From contig DAOWES010000282.1 in the NCBI GenBank assembly GCA_030638385.1, positions 1 through 6,479 on the forward strand: 6,479 nucleotides of DNA, in the 5' to 3' direction. The position numbers were made by a program, and so were the translations under genes. Positions within the stretch are counted from its first letter, which is position 1; each line of letters opens with the position of its first letter. A model generated the notes under the pieces. It did no database searches. It saw nothing but the letters and a program-made list of their open reading frames with translations, and was not told where the DNA came from. This stretch comes from Candidatus Cloacimonadota bacterium. Its GTDB lineage: Bacteria; Cloacimonadota; Cloacimonadia; Cloacimonadales; TCS61. Positions 1 through 6,038 of this stretch are shown piece after piece.

Positions 1-1
1 C

Positions 2-922
2 GAATATTTGTATAATGCTCCTTTAGATATGGAAATAGATGAATCTTTTGATGGAAATTTGGCCTCAGTTTACACTAGTGTGGAAGGTTCGCAAAAGGAT
101 ATAAAATTCACATTTAGAAGTGCTTATCTAAGAGGACATCTGATAGCAGATTTTACTTTTGGGAAAAAAGATCTGATTATACAAGATCGCTTTATATGTG
201 AGGATCTGAGCTTAAATTTATTCTATGAAAAAACATCAAAGAATACTTTTGTTATGCCGATGATATCATTTAGTCGTAAGTTCAATCCCTTACCAAAACT
301 GTATGTAACGGTGCAAAATAATCCCCAAATATATTATCAACAATTTGAAGATGATATTGATGAAACCTTATATATAAAAGATTTTGGCGCCGAAATTAAA
401 ATGCATAAAAAATTGGTGAATTTTACTACCGGCTTCCAATATAATTCTTTCATACCTTTTACAATTTCCTCCAATTTTTCTTATCATCGCGATTATAACA
501 ATTTTGAAGAAAACGGAATGATTTTAGAACGAAAATATTATAAATTTTGGGAAACAAATTTTGCTGCCAAATTGGCTTATCATTACAATGATTTTCAGAT
601 TTCTCAGGTTTTAACGATTTTCCCGTATAGAGAGGAAAAGGTTCAGCTTCTCACGAAATGGCAAAGTCTTCTTAATTTGAGCATAACAAAACCTAAATGG
701 CGGGTAGCAGTAGAAATTAATTATTGGGAACGCGTTAATGACGCTCTGCCGGCAGATAAAATTTTCTTAGTTTCACTTTCAGAGAGTTATGATATTAAGC
801 CGAACCTGCAAGTGCAGGCAGAAATAAAAAATATTTTTAATGTGGATGCCGGAGAATATAACTTTTTACCGGAAAATTCAGCCGGTTTTAAATTTGATCT
901 TGGTATGAAATACACTTTCTAA
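2..922 (+). CDS. Outer-membrane beta-barrel protein, C-terminal part (TonB-dependent receptor-like); 5' end outside window
   Basis: The frame is open from the first complete codon of the window, so the true start lies upstream and about 307 residues are visible. The protein consists of alternating polar and hydrophobic or aromatic stretches separated by short turns, as expected for transmembrane beta-strands. It ends in a strand finishing with KYTF, and a C-terminal Phe is the usual signal for outer-membrane assembly. The segment near the end, with NIFNVDAGEYNF followed by a Gly-Phe-rich last strand, resembles the last strands of TonB-dependent receptors (a conserved N-L/I-F-D/N turn near the C-terminus). 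The plug and TonB box would lie outside the window, so receptor identity and substrate are not established; it could be another barrel family. Its TAA stop overlaps the first possible ATG of pabA by one base, which suggests a shared transcript. Confidence 0.7.
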   Translation, partial: EYLYNAPLDMEIDESFDGNLASVYTSVEGSQKDIKFTFRSAYLRGHLIADFTFGKKDLIIQDRFICEDLSLNLFYEKTSKNTFVMPMISFSRKFNPLPKLYVTVQNNPQIYYQQFEDDIDETLYIKDFGAEIKMHKKLVNFTTGFQYNSFIPFTISSNFSYHRDYNNFEENGMILERKYYKFWETNFAAKLAYHYNDFQISQVLTIFPYREEKVQLLTKWQSLLNLSITKPKWRVAVEINYWERVNDALPADKIFLVSLSESYDIKPNLQVQAEIKNIFNVDAGEYNFLPENSAGFKFDLGMKYTF

Positions 923-1518
923 TGATGGATGAGAATATGCATAAGATCTTAATAATCGATAATTATGATTCATTTACATACAATTTAGAACAGCTGTTTG
1001 GAACAGTTTATGATGGTCGGTTAATGGTTAAGCGGAACGATGAAATTGATTTTGATTTTATCGAAGCCCAAAATTTTGAGGGCATAGTAATCTCGCCGGG
1101 ACCCAAAACACCCGGAGATGTTCCTTTCACTATCTCAATTATAGAAAGATATTATCGGAATTTACCCATTATGGGAATATGTTTGGGAATGCAATGTATT
1201 AACGAACTATTTGGTGGAAAGACTGTGCTAGCACCATATCCTATGCATGGTAAGATCGGACGAATTAATCACACAAATGAGGGCATTTTTAAAGAAATTC
1301 CGCAAGATACGGTTGTGGCTCGTTATCATTCCCTCATATCGGAAGTGAAGAGTGACGAATTGGAAATAACAGCCAAACTAGCAGATGGAATTACGATGGG
1401 AATTAGGCATAAGCAGTATCCGCTGTGTGGAGTTCAGTTTCATCCAGAATCTTTTTTAACAGAACATGGCAAAGAGATGATAATTAATTTTCTTGATATG
1501 ATTAAGGAGAGACGATGA
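922..1518 (+). CDS. pabA: Aminodeoxychorismate synthase glutamine amidotransferase subunit (PabA/TrpG family)
   Basis: This class I glutamine amidotransferase hydrolyses glutamine and passes ammonia to the chorismate-binding partner. Visible motifs, numbered from base 922, are IIDNYDSFTYNL (residues 11-22), SPGPKTPGD (58-66), the nucleophile elbow GICLGMQ (85-91) with Cys87, ARYHSL (133-138) and the catalytic HPES (174-177) with His174 and Glu176. The catalytic triad is intact and the length is normal for the family. Three in-frame ATGs are possible (922, 925, 937). Homologues usually begin only a few residues before the IDNYDSF motif, which favours 937, but the 1-base overlap with the upstream stop (TAATG) favours coupling at 922. 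PabA and TrpG cannot be told apart by sequence alone, and one protein often serves both enzymes. The adjacent pabB makes folate the best assignment; no trp gene is present. Confidence 0.92.
   Translation: MMDENMHKILIIDNYDSFTYNLEQLFGTVYDGRLMVKRNDEIDFDFIEAQNFEGIVISPGPKTPGDVPFTISIIERYYRNLPIMGICLGMQCINELFGGKTVLAPYPMHGKIGRINHTNEGIFKEIPQDTVVARYHSLISEVKSDELEITAKLADGITMGIRHKQYPLCGVQFHPESFLTEHGKEMIINFLDMIKERR
1504..1509 (+). promoter_or_regulatory. Ribosome binding site of pabB
   Basis: AAGGAG lies five bases before the pabB ATG and inside the 3' end of pabA. It fixes the pabB start at 1515 and supports translational coupling through the ATGA overlap. Confidence 0.8.
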
Positions 1519-2867
1519 TAAATCTACACATAAAACAGACAAAAATTAGCGAAGTCCTATATACTCAGCCAACTGATTTTTTTCAACAACACTATTTTAA
1601 GGATCATTCTGCTTTGCTCACTGGGAAAGGTTTGGCAGATATTTCCCGTTATTCGTTTATTGGCATATCCCCACATACAATTATCAGTTATGATGATAAA
1701 TTTATTATTCGAGATGAAGATAAGGTGGTGGAATATGAAAGCGATTTTTGGAAATTTCAGCATCGGATTTTAGCAAGTACTCAATATCACCAGCAAGCAT
1801 ATCCGGCAAATCTTTGTGGTGGAATAGGATTTTATAGCTACGATGTTCTACATGAAATAGAAAATATTCCAATCCAAGAAAATAATTATGAGATGCCGAA
1901 ATTCAAGATTGTATTTTATAATGAGTATTTTGTGTTTGATAATTTGGATAAGAAAGTTTGGAAAATTGAATTTGAATATAAGAGAGTAAGCAGGATTTTT
2001 GATTTGGAACAATATTCAGATGATTATCAAGTTTCCAATATTTCAGCTGAATGTAATGAAGATGAGTATCGTGCTAAAGTGGAGAAAATAAAAGAATATA
2101 TTTTGGCTGGCGATGTTTATGAGGTGAATTTATCTCAGCAGATAAAAGCAGAATTTTCCGGAAATCCATATCAGTTATTTAATAAATTATATCAGATAAA
2201 CGATGCTCCTTTTTCGGGATATTTAAATTTTGGAGAGCAGAAAATTATCTGTAATTCTCCCGAGATGTTTTTACAAGCTGATGGGCATATGTTACAGACT
2301 CGTCCGATTAAAGGAACAATTGCACGTTCCGAAGATGAAGATATCGATACTCGGAATAGGCAAATTTTATTAAATTCTTCCAAAGATGAAGCTGAATTAT
2401 TTATGATAATAGATCTTTTGCGAAATGATATTGGCAAAGTGTGTAAATATGGCAGTGTGAAGGTGTTGGAAGAGAAAAGATTGGAAGCGTATAAAAATGT
2501 GTATCATTTGGTGGGGATAATATCCGGAATGATGAAAGCAGAGTACGATTACATAGATTTAATCAAGGCAACTTTTCCGGGTGGTTCCATTACCGGATGT
2601 CCCAAGGTTAGATGCATGGAGATAATTCAGGAATTAGAAAGTTTTAATCGTCACCTTTATACAGGATCTATATTTATTATGAATCAGAATTATCTGAACT
2701 CAAATATTGTTATTCGTTCCGGAATAATTTGTGATGACCAAATTTTCTTCAATAGCGGTGGGGCAATTACCATTGATTCCGATGCTAAAAGTGAATATGA
2801 AGAGACTCAGACTAAAATTAAGAGTTTATTACAGGCGGTAAAGAGTGATGGGGAATTATTAGATTAG
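1515..2867 (+). CDS. pabB: Aminodeoxychorismate synthase component I (PabB)
   Basis: This is the chorismate-binding subunit (450 aa), which aminates chorismate to 4-amino-4-deoxychorismate for p-aminobenzoate and folate synthesis. The N-terminal half carries the family's SRYSFIGISP motif (residues 44-53). The C-terminal chorismate-binding domain shows GDVYEVNLSQQ (199-209), PIKGT (264-268), DLLRNDIGKVC (300-310), the VYHLVG histidine (His331), FPGGSITGCPK (354-364), LYTGSIF (381-387) and SEYEET (426-431). Lys266 in PIKGT matches the lysine that PabB uses as a covalent nucleophile. TrpE has Ala here (PIAGT), so this residue separates the two. It overlaps pabA by four bases (ATGA), as expected for subunits of one complex. 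One small oddity is Cys362 and Cys367 where Ala is common (GAPK and RAMEI). No aminodeoxychorismate lyase domain is fused at the C-terminus. Confidence 0.93.
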   Translation: MINLHIKQTKISEVLYTQPTDFFQQHYFKDHSALLTGKGLADISRYSFIGISPHTIISYDDKFIIRDEDKVVEYESDFWKFQHRILASTQYHQQAYPANLCGGIGFYSYDVLHEIENIPIQENNYEMPKFKIVFYNEYFVFDNLDKKVWKIEFEYKRVSRIFDLEQYSDDYQVSNISAECNEDEYRAKVEKIKEYILAGDVYEVNLSQQIKAEFSGNPYQLFNKLYQINDAPFSGYLNFGEQKIICNSPEMFLQADGHMLQTRPIKGTIARSEDEDIDTRNRQILLNSSKDEAELFMIIDLLRNDIGKVCKYGSVKVLEEKRLEAYKNVYHLVGIISGMMKAEYDYIDLIKATFPGGSITGCPKVRCMEIIQELESFNRHLYTGSIFIMNQNYLNSNIVIRSGIICDDQIFFNSGGAITIDSDAKSEYEETQTKIKSLLQAVKSDGELLD

Positions 2868-2918
2868 CCAGAGGCTAAATGAAAGCTTGAATTCACTTTA
2901 AGAAAATCTTTGCCCTTC

Positions 2919-2933
2919 GTACTACGTACTACG
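2919..2933 (+). repeat. Short tandem repeat GTACTAC x2 in the pabB-radical SAM gap
   Basis: Two perfect copies of a 7-base unit (GTACTAC) followed by G lie in the 96-base gap after pabB. The CGTAC/GTACG pattern also gives partial dyad symmetry. The function is unknown; it may be a fragment of a dispersed intergenic repeat or chance. The rest of the gap (2868-2963) holds no open frame worth calling and no clear promoter. Confidence 0.4.
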
Positions 2934-2948
2934 CACAAAAAAAATAAT

Positions 2949-2956
2949 GAAAGGGA
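2949..2956 (+). promoter_or_regulatory. Ribosome binding site deciding the radical SAM start
   Basis: GAAAGGGA lies eight bases from its GGG to the ATG at 2964. The longer frame starting with TTG at 2910 has no such site, and its extra 18 residues are encoded by repeat-like intergenic sequence. The ATG at 2964 is therefore preferred. Confidence 0.6.
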
Positions 2957-2963
2957 AAAAATA

Positions 2964-3983
2964 ATGTTAAGAGAAGATATAAATTGTATTAAGAAAAGTT
3001 TCACGCCGAAGCGTTTGGCAAATATATTCAAAATTTACTCATCGCTTGGAATTTCCAATTTAATCAAGAAGCCTATTGTGTGGGGTTTTCCACCTGCGGT
3101 GATGATTGAAACCACCAATATTTGCAATCTGAAGTGTCCTTTATGCCCTTCGGGAAATGGTACATTGAAAAGAGCAAAAGGCTATATGGAATTTGCAACT
3201 TTCAAAAGAATTATCGATGAAATCAAAGATAAAGCATTTATGGTGATTTTATGGAATCAGGGTGAACCTTTTTTAAATAAAGAATTTATCAAGATGGTTC
3301 AATATGCCTCTGAAGCGAAATTATTCACTTTGGTTTCCACCAATGCTAACGTACTGCCAAATGCGGAGCAGATTGTGGAATCGGGCTTAGATTCGATGAT
3401 AGTTTCTTTTGATGGAACAACTCAAGAAACATATAATAAATATCGAGTTAATGGAGATCTGCAACTCTTAAAGAATAATGTGAAGAAACTGGTTGAAGCT
3501 AAGAAAAAATTAAAAAAGAAAACTCCGCTGATTCGTCAGCAGTTTTTGGTTATGAAGCATAATGAGCATGAAATTGATGAGATGAAAATTTTGGCTCAAG
3601 ATCTTAGTGTAGATCATTTAGAATTTAAAACAGCCCAAATATATCAGAAAGAAGATATATTTAATTACCTTCCTCAAAATCCAAAATATCGTCGTTATAA
3701 AGTTTCGGAAAATGATGATTTTGAACTGAAATATGGGATAAAAAATCGATGTTCCCGCATTTGGACAAAACCGGTGATAAATTGGGATGGTGAGCTTGCT
3801 ATCTGTTGTTTTGATAAAGATATAACGCATAAAGTTGGAAATATTCTCACTGAACCATTTTCAAATATTTGGATAAACAAGAATTTTCAGCAGATGCGAA
3901 AACAGATATTAACAGATAGAGCAAAAATTCCCATTTGTAATAATTGTGGGGAAGGGATAAAACTTCGAATTAAGAAAGTATGA
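2964..3983 (+). CDS. Radical SAM protein with C-terminal SPASM-type domain, substrate unknown
   Basis: Starting at the ATG with the better ribosome binding site, the product is 339 aa. After a basic N-terminal segment, the radical SAM core begins with TTNICNLKCPLC (residues 50-61). Cys54, Cys58 and Cys61 form the CxxxCxxC motif that holds the [4Fe-4S] cluster used to cleave S-adenosylmethionine. NQGEP (98-102) and VSFDG (147-151), followed by TYNKYRVNG, match conserved core strands. The C-terminal part has Cys263, a CC pair (281-282) in WDGELAICCFD, the GNI turn (292-294), a following FSNIW and a final CNNC (325-328). This is the usual layout of a SPASM domain binding an auxiliary cluster. 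Such proteins mature peptides or modify other substrates, and many with this compact form are uncharacterised. No precursor-peptide gene is visible next to it. It lies 96 bases after pabB, so membership of the same transcript is possible but not shown. Confidence 0.88.
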   Translation: MLREDINCIKKSFTPKRLANIFKIYSSLGISNLIKKPIVWGFPPAVMIETTNICNLKCPLCPSGNGTLKRAKGYMEFATFKRIIDEIKDKAFMVILWNQGEPFLNKEFIKMVQYASEAKLFTLVSTNANVLPNAEQIVESGLDSMIVSFDGTTQETYNKYRVNGDLQLLKNNVKKLVEAKKKLKKKTPLIRQQFLVMKHNEHEIDEMKILAQDLSVDHLEFKTAQIYQKEDIFNYLPQNPKYRRYKVSENDDFELKYGIKNRCSRIWTKPVINWDGELAICCFDKDITHKVGNILTEPFSNIWINKNFQQMRKQILTDRAKIPICNNCGEGIKLRIKKV

Positions 3984-4040
3984 GTCCACTTTAAAACTCT
4001 TTGTTCACGGAGTTATTAATTTACTCATTTATCTACATAA

Positions 4041-4070
4041 TTGAATTTTGAATGGATAAGGATTTATAAT
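4041..4070 (+). promoter_or_regulatory. Candidate sigma70-type promoter of the Fic gene
   Basis: TTGAAT (4041-4046), an 18-base spacer and a perfect TATAAT (4065-4070) lie about 100 bases before the Fic start. That would give a leader of roughly 90 bases. A separate perfect TTGACA at 4099-4104 lacks a good -10 at normal spacing. In AT-rich DNA such matches arise by chance, so this is a prediction from consensus only. The remainder of the 185-base gap (3984-4168) contains only tiny open frames. Confidence 0.4.
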
Positions 4071-4120
4071 TAAAAATAATTCACTAAACTTTTTTTGTTT
4101 GACATTATTTCCTTATCAAA

Positions 4121-4153
4121 TTAGCTAAACTCAAAAATGAAATAATTGAGTTT
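4121..4153 (+). promoter_or_regulatory. Palindrome and inverted repeat in the Fic leader (possible operator or hairpin)
   Basis: TTAGCTAA (4121-4128) is a perfect 8-bp palindrome. It runs into an 8-bp inverted repeat, AAACTCAA (4127-4134) and TTGAGTTT (4146-4153), with an 11-base loop. The repeat ends three bases before the ribosome binding site. It could be a protein-binding site or an mRNA hairpin limiting translation of the Fic gene. The stem is AT-rich and weak, so a DNA operator seems more likely than a stable RNA structure. The role is inferred from position only. Confidence 0.4.
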
Positions 4154-4155
4154 TT

Positions 4156-4162
4156 AAAGAGG
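4156..4162 (+). promoter_or_regulatory. Ribosome binding site of the Fic gene
   Basis: AAAGAGG lies six bases before the ATG at 4169, good spacing that supports this start. The nearby ATG at 4165 is out of frame. Confidence 0.65.
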
Positions 4163-4168
4163 TTATGT

Positions 4169-5500
4169 ATGAAAAATAATAAGAAAATGCCTAGTGTAGA
4201 TGACATTAGGAAAGAAATTGTTTTTGAGGATATTTTGGAATATATGGAAATATATGGTGTTGTAAACTCAGAAGGGAAATATTTGTCTTATGATGAATTG
4301 AAATATAGATTGCAACCCGGAGATGATCTAAAAACTGCTTGGGTAGCTACCAAATTTAGCAGAAGCTGCATTATGAAAAATATTTCAATAGATTGCAAAA
4401 ACGAAAAACCTTTCACCTTTTGTGTGCCGGATTCATTACAAGCTATTCTTCATGAAATTGATATGAATATTAGTAGAGGAATTAACAATGAGTCTAGTAT
4501 GACTAATGATGATTATAAGAAATATTTTATAAGTTCTCTGTTTGAAGAATCTATATCTTCTGCGCAATTAGAAGGTGCTTCTACAACGCGCAAGGTTGCC
4601 AAGGAGATGTTGGAGAAGGAGAGAGCTCCTTTGAATAAATCTGAAAAAATGGCCGTGAATAATTACTATCTAATGACTAAAGTAAAAGAGTATAGTGATA
4701 AAGAATTATCAAAAGAGATGATTTTGGAGTTACATGAAATAGCGGTGGAAGGTGCTGTGGAAAATGAAGCTGAACCGGGTAGATTTAGAGATTCCGAAGA
4801 CATCTTTGTGAGGGACAATGAAGACAATATTGTGCATAATCCTCCTAAACATGAAACGATTAATCAATATATAACTCAATTATGTGAGTTTGCCAATAAT
4901 GATCATGATGGTTTGGGAAATATTAATTTTATTCATCCTGTACTCAAAGCAATTATTTTACATTTTATGATAGGTTATATTCATCCTTTTGCAGATGGAA
5001 ATGGCAGAGTAGCTAGAGCTCTTTTTTATTGGTTTTTACTCAGAAAAGGATATTGGATAATGGAGTATGTCTCTATAAGTAGATTAATTATAAAGGCTCC
5101 TGCAAAATATGGGAAAGCGTATTTAGATACAGAAAATGATGAGAATGATATGACCTATTTTTTGTATCATCAAGCAGATCTTCTTAATAGGGCAATTTTA
5201 GCATTTTATGGATATGTAAAATCTAAGAAAGAAGAAAGAGCTGATTTTATCCAAAAAATTGAGAAAAGCGGATTAGCGAAAACTCTAAATTCAAGACAAA
5301 TAGAGATATTAAAAAAAGCTTTTCATGAACCCGGAAGGATATTCATTCCCAAAGAAATAGGTAATAAATATAATGTTTCGTTAAATTCAGCCAGAACCGA
5401 TTTGATGAAATTATCTGATCTTGACCTATTAATAGAGATCAAAGGTCATGGGAAAAGTAAAGAATATATCGCACCGGCGAATCTCAAAGACAAACTTTAA
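4169..5500 (+). CDS. Fic-family protein (predicted AMP-transferase) with N-terminal inhibitory motif and C-terminal winged helix
   Basis: Fic enzymes typically move AMP from ATP onto hydroxyl side chains of target proteins. The catalytic motif HPFADGNGR is complete (residues 272-280), with His272 as the base, Asp276 for the metal and Asn278/Arg280 for phosphate binding. The preceding GRFRDSEDIFV (204-214) and HNPP (223-226) fit the target-docking flap. SAQLEG (131-136) matches the (S/T)xxxE(G/N) inhibitory motif, whose Glu135 would block ATP binding. Lying before the core, it makes this a class II, self-inhibited Fic. The N-terminal region (KYLSYDELKYR, 37-47; PFTFCVPDSLQAILHEID, 81-98) resembles the usual N-terminal module of longer Fic proteins. 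Residues about 370-437 look like a winged helix-turn-helix, common in this family. The gene is monocistronic, with its own leader and a strong terminator. No separate antitoxin is seen, consistent with internal inhibition. The target is unknown. Confidence 0.93.
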   Translation: MKNNKKMPSVDDIRKEIVFEDILEYMEIYGVVNSEGKYLSYDELKYRLQPGDDLKTAWVATKFSRSCIMKNISIDCKNEKPFTFCVPDSLQAILHEIDMNISRGINNESSMTNDDYKKYFISSLFEESISSAQLEGASTTRKVAKEMLEKERAPLNKSEKMAVNNYYLMTKVKEYSDKELSKEMILELHEIAVEGAVENEAEPGRFRDSEDIFVRDNEDNIVHNPPKHETINQYITQLCEFANNDHDGLGNINFIHPVLKAIILHFMIGYIHPFADGNGRVARALFYWFLLRKGYWIMEYVSISRLIIKAPAKYGKAYLDTENDENDMTYFLYHQADLLNRAILAFYGYVKSKKEERADFIQKIEKSGLAKTLNSRQIEILKKAFHEPGRIFIPKEIGNKYNVSLNSARTDLMKLSDLDLLIEIKGHGKSKEYIAPANLKDKL

Positions 5501-5502
5501 AA

Positions 5503-5536
5503 AAAGGAAGCCACTCAAAAAACAGTGGCTTCCTTT
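5503..5536. terminator. Bidirectional intrinsic terminator
   Basis: A perfect 13-bp stem pairs 5503-5515 with 5524-5536 (core GGAAGCCACT / AGTGGCTTCC) around an 8-base loop. On the + strand the right arm ends in TTT and is followed by ATTTTT, three bases after the Fic stop. On the - strand the A-run at 5501-5505 becomes a U-tract. The element therefore ends both the Fic transcript and the converging barrel-gene transcript, whose last stop is at 5558. Confidence 0.93.
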
Positions 5537-5557
5537 ATTTTTAAATATAAATGCAGA

Positions 5558-6025
5558 TTAATCGAAATAATACATTATAGAAAATGTCGGCATAAATGTT
5601 CCCATTATATGACTATTTGACGATTGCTTAAAGATGGTATAGGGTGTTCCAATAATTAACCGAATATTGTAGGAAAATGTAACTTCCACTTCCGGCCCGG
5701 CACCAAAATATAAAAAGCTTTCATCATATTTATTAGAATTGAAATGATTCATTGTTCCCAAGCCAATAGTCATATTAAAGCGAGTTTTGCTAATCGAATG
5801 GAGTGGTTTGATGAATTGCGTTCCCGTGAAAATAATACTTTCCTCATCAGTAAGAGCAATCGCACCTGTAGCCTGGAATCCATAATCATTATTTATCTGA
5901 CGATATGAAAAACCATTTCCGGTTGCCATTCCATAAGAAAGGCCGAACGCTTTGTGGAAATTTGGTTGTGACCATAATGCACTCAATGACATCAATATTA
6001 TTGTTATTATTATAATTTTTTTCAT
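5558..6025 (-). CDS. Small secreted outer-membrane beta-barrel-like protein, downstream paralogue
   Basis: The product is 155 aa and I do not recognise a named family. It starts with a signal peptide: Lys2-Lys3, a hydrophobic stretch at about residues 4-17, and a likely cleavage near ALWSQ (16-20). The mature part is rich in alternating hydrophobic, Gly and aromatic residues and ends in a strand MYYFD. This suggests an eight-strand-type small barrel or a related surface protein. GFSYRQIN (38-45), the GAGPEVEVTF/NIRL stretch (108-123) and the MP...YYF end are shared with the neighbouring gene, so the two are tandem paralogues. The ATG at 6025 is chosen because AAGGAG lies seven bases before it. 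A TTG at 6031 in the same frame is too close to that site. The gene is probably translated from a common transcript with the upstream copy and ends at the shared hairpin. Confidence 0.8.
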   Translation of the reverse strand: MKKIIIITIILMSLSALWSQPNFHKAFGLSYGMATGNGFSYRQINNDYGFQATGAIALTDEESIIFTGTQFIKPLHSISKTRFNMTIGLGTMNHFNSNKYDESFLYFGAGPEVEVTFSYNIRLIIGTPYTIFKQSSNSHIMGTFMPTFSIMYYFD

Positions 6026-6032
6026 GCACAAG

Positions 6033-6038
6033 CTCCTT
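6033..6038 (-). promoter_or_regulatory. Ribosome binding site of the downstream barrel gene, overlapping the upstream stop
   Basis: On the - strand AAGGAG stands seven bases before the ATG at 6025. The TAA stop of the upstream paralogue (6039-6037) supplies its first bases (TAAGGAG). This arrangement favours re-initiation by ribosomes finishing the first gene. Confidence 0.8.

Noticed and set aside
1515..2867. Anthranilate synthase TrpE
   Set aside because: PIKGT with lysine, instead of PIAGT, indicates PabB, and no trp genes are adjacent.
2864..2878. Hairpin TTAGCC-AGA-GGCTAA at the pabB stop as a terminator
   Set aside because: The stem is only 6 bp and no U-tract follows, so it is unlikely to stop transcription.
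2910..2963. Longer start (TTG at 2910) for the radical SAM gene
   Set aside because: The extension is encoded by repeat-like intergenic DNA, lacks a ribosome binding site, and the ATG at 2964 has one.
1557..3880. Several - strand open frames of 60-81 codons inside pabB and the radical SAM gene
   Set aside because: They lie wholly within well-supported genes on the other strand, and have no ribosome binding sites or recognisable motifs.
3995..4014. AACTC/GAGTT hairpin after the radical SAM gene as a terminator
   Set aside because: Five pairs plus a wobble with no U-run downstream; too weak to call.
3984..4168. Precursor peptide for the radical SAM/SPASM enzyme
   Set aside because: Only a frame of a few codons (ATG at 4052) exists in the gap, with nothing resembling a leader peptide.
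4169..5500. Two-gene toxin-antitoxin module of the Fic/Doc type
   Set aside because: No small antitoxin gene lies on either side, and the inhibitory motif is within the Fic protein itself.
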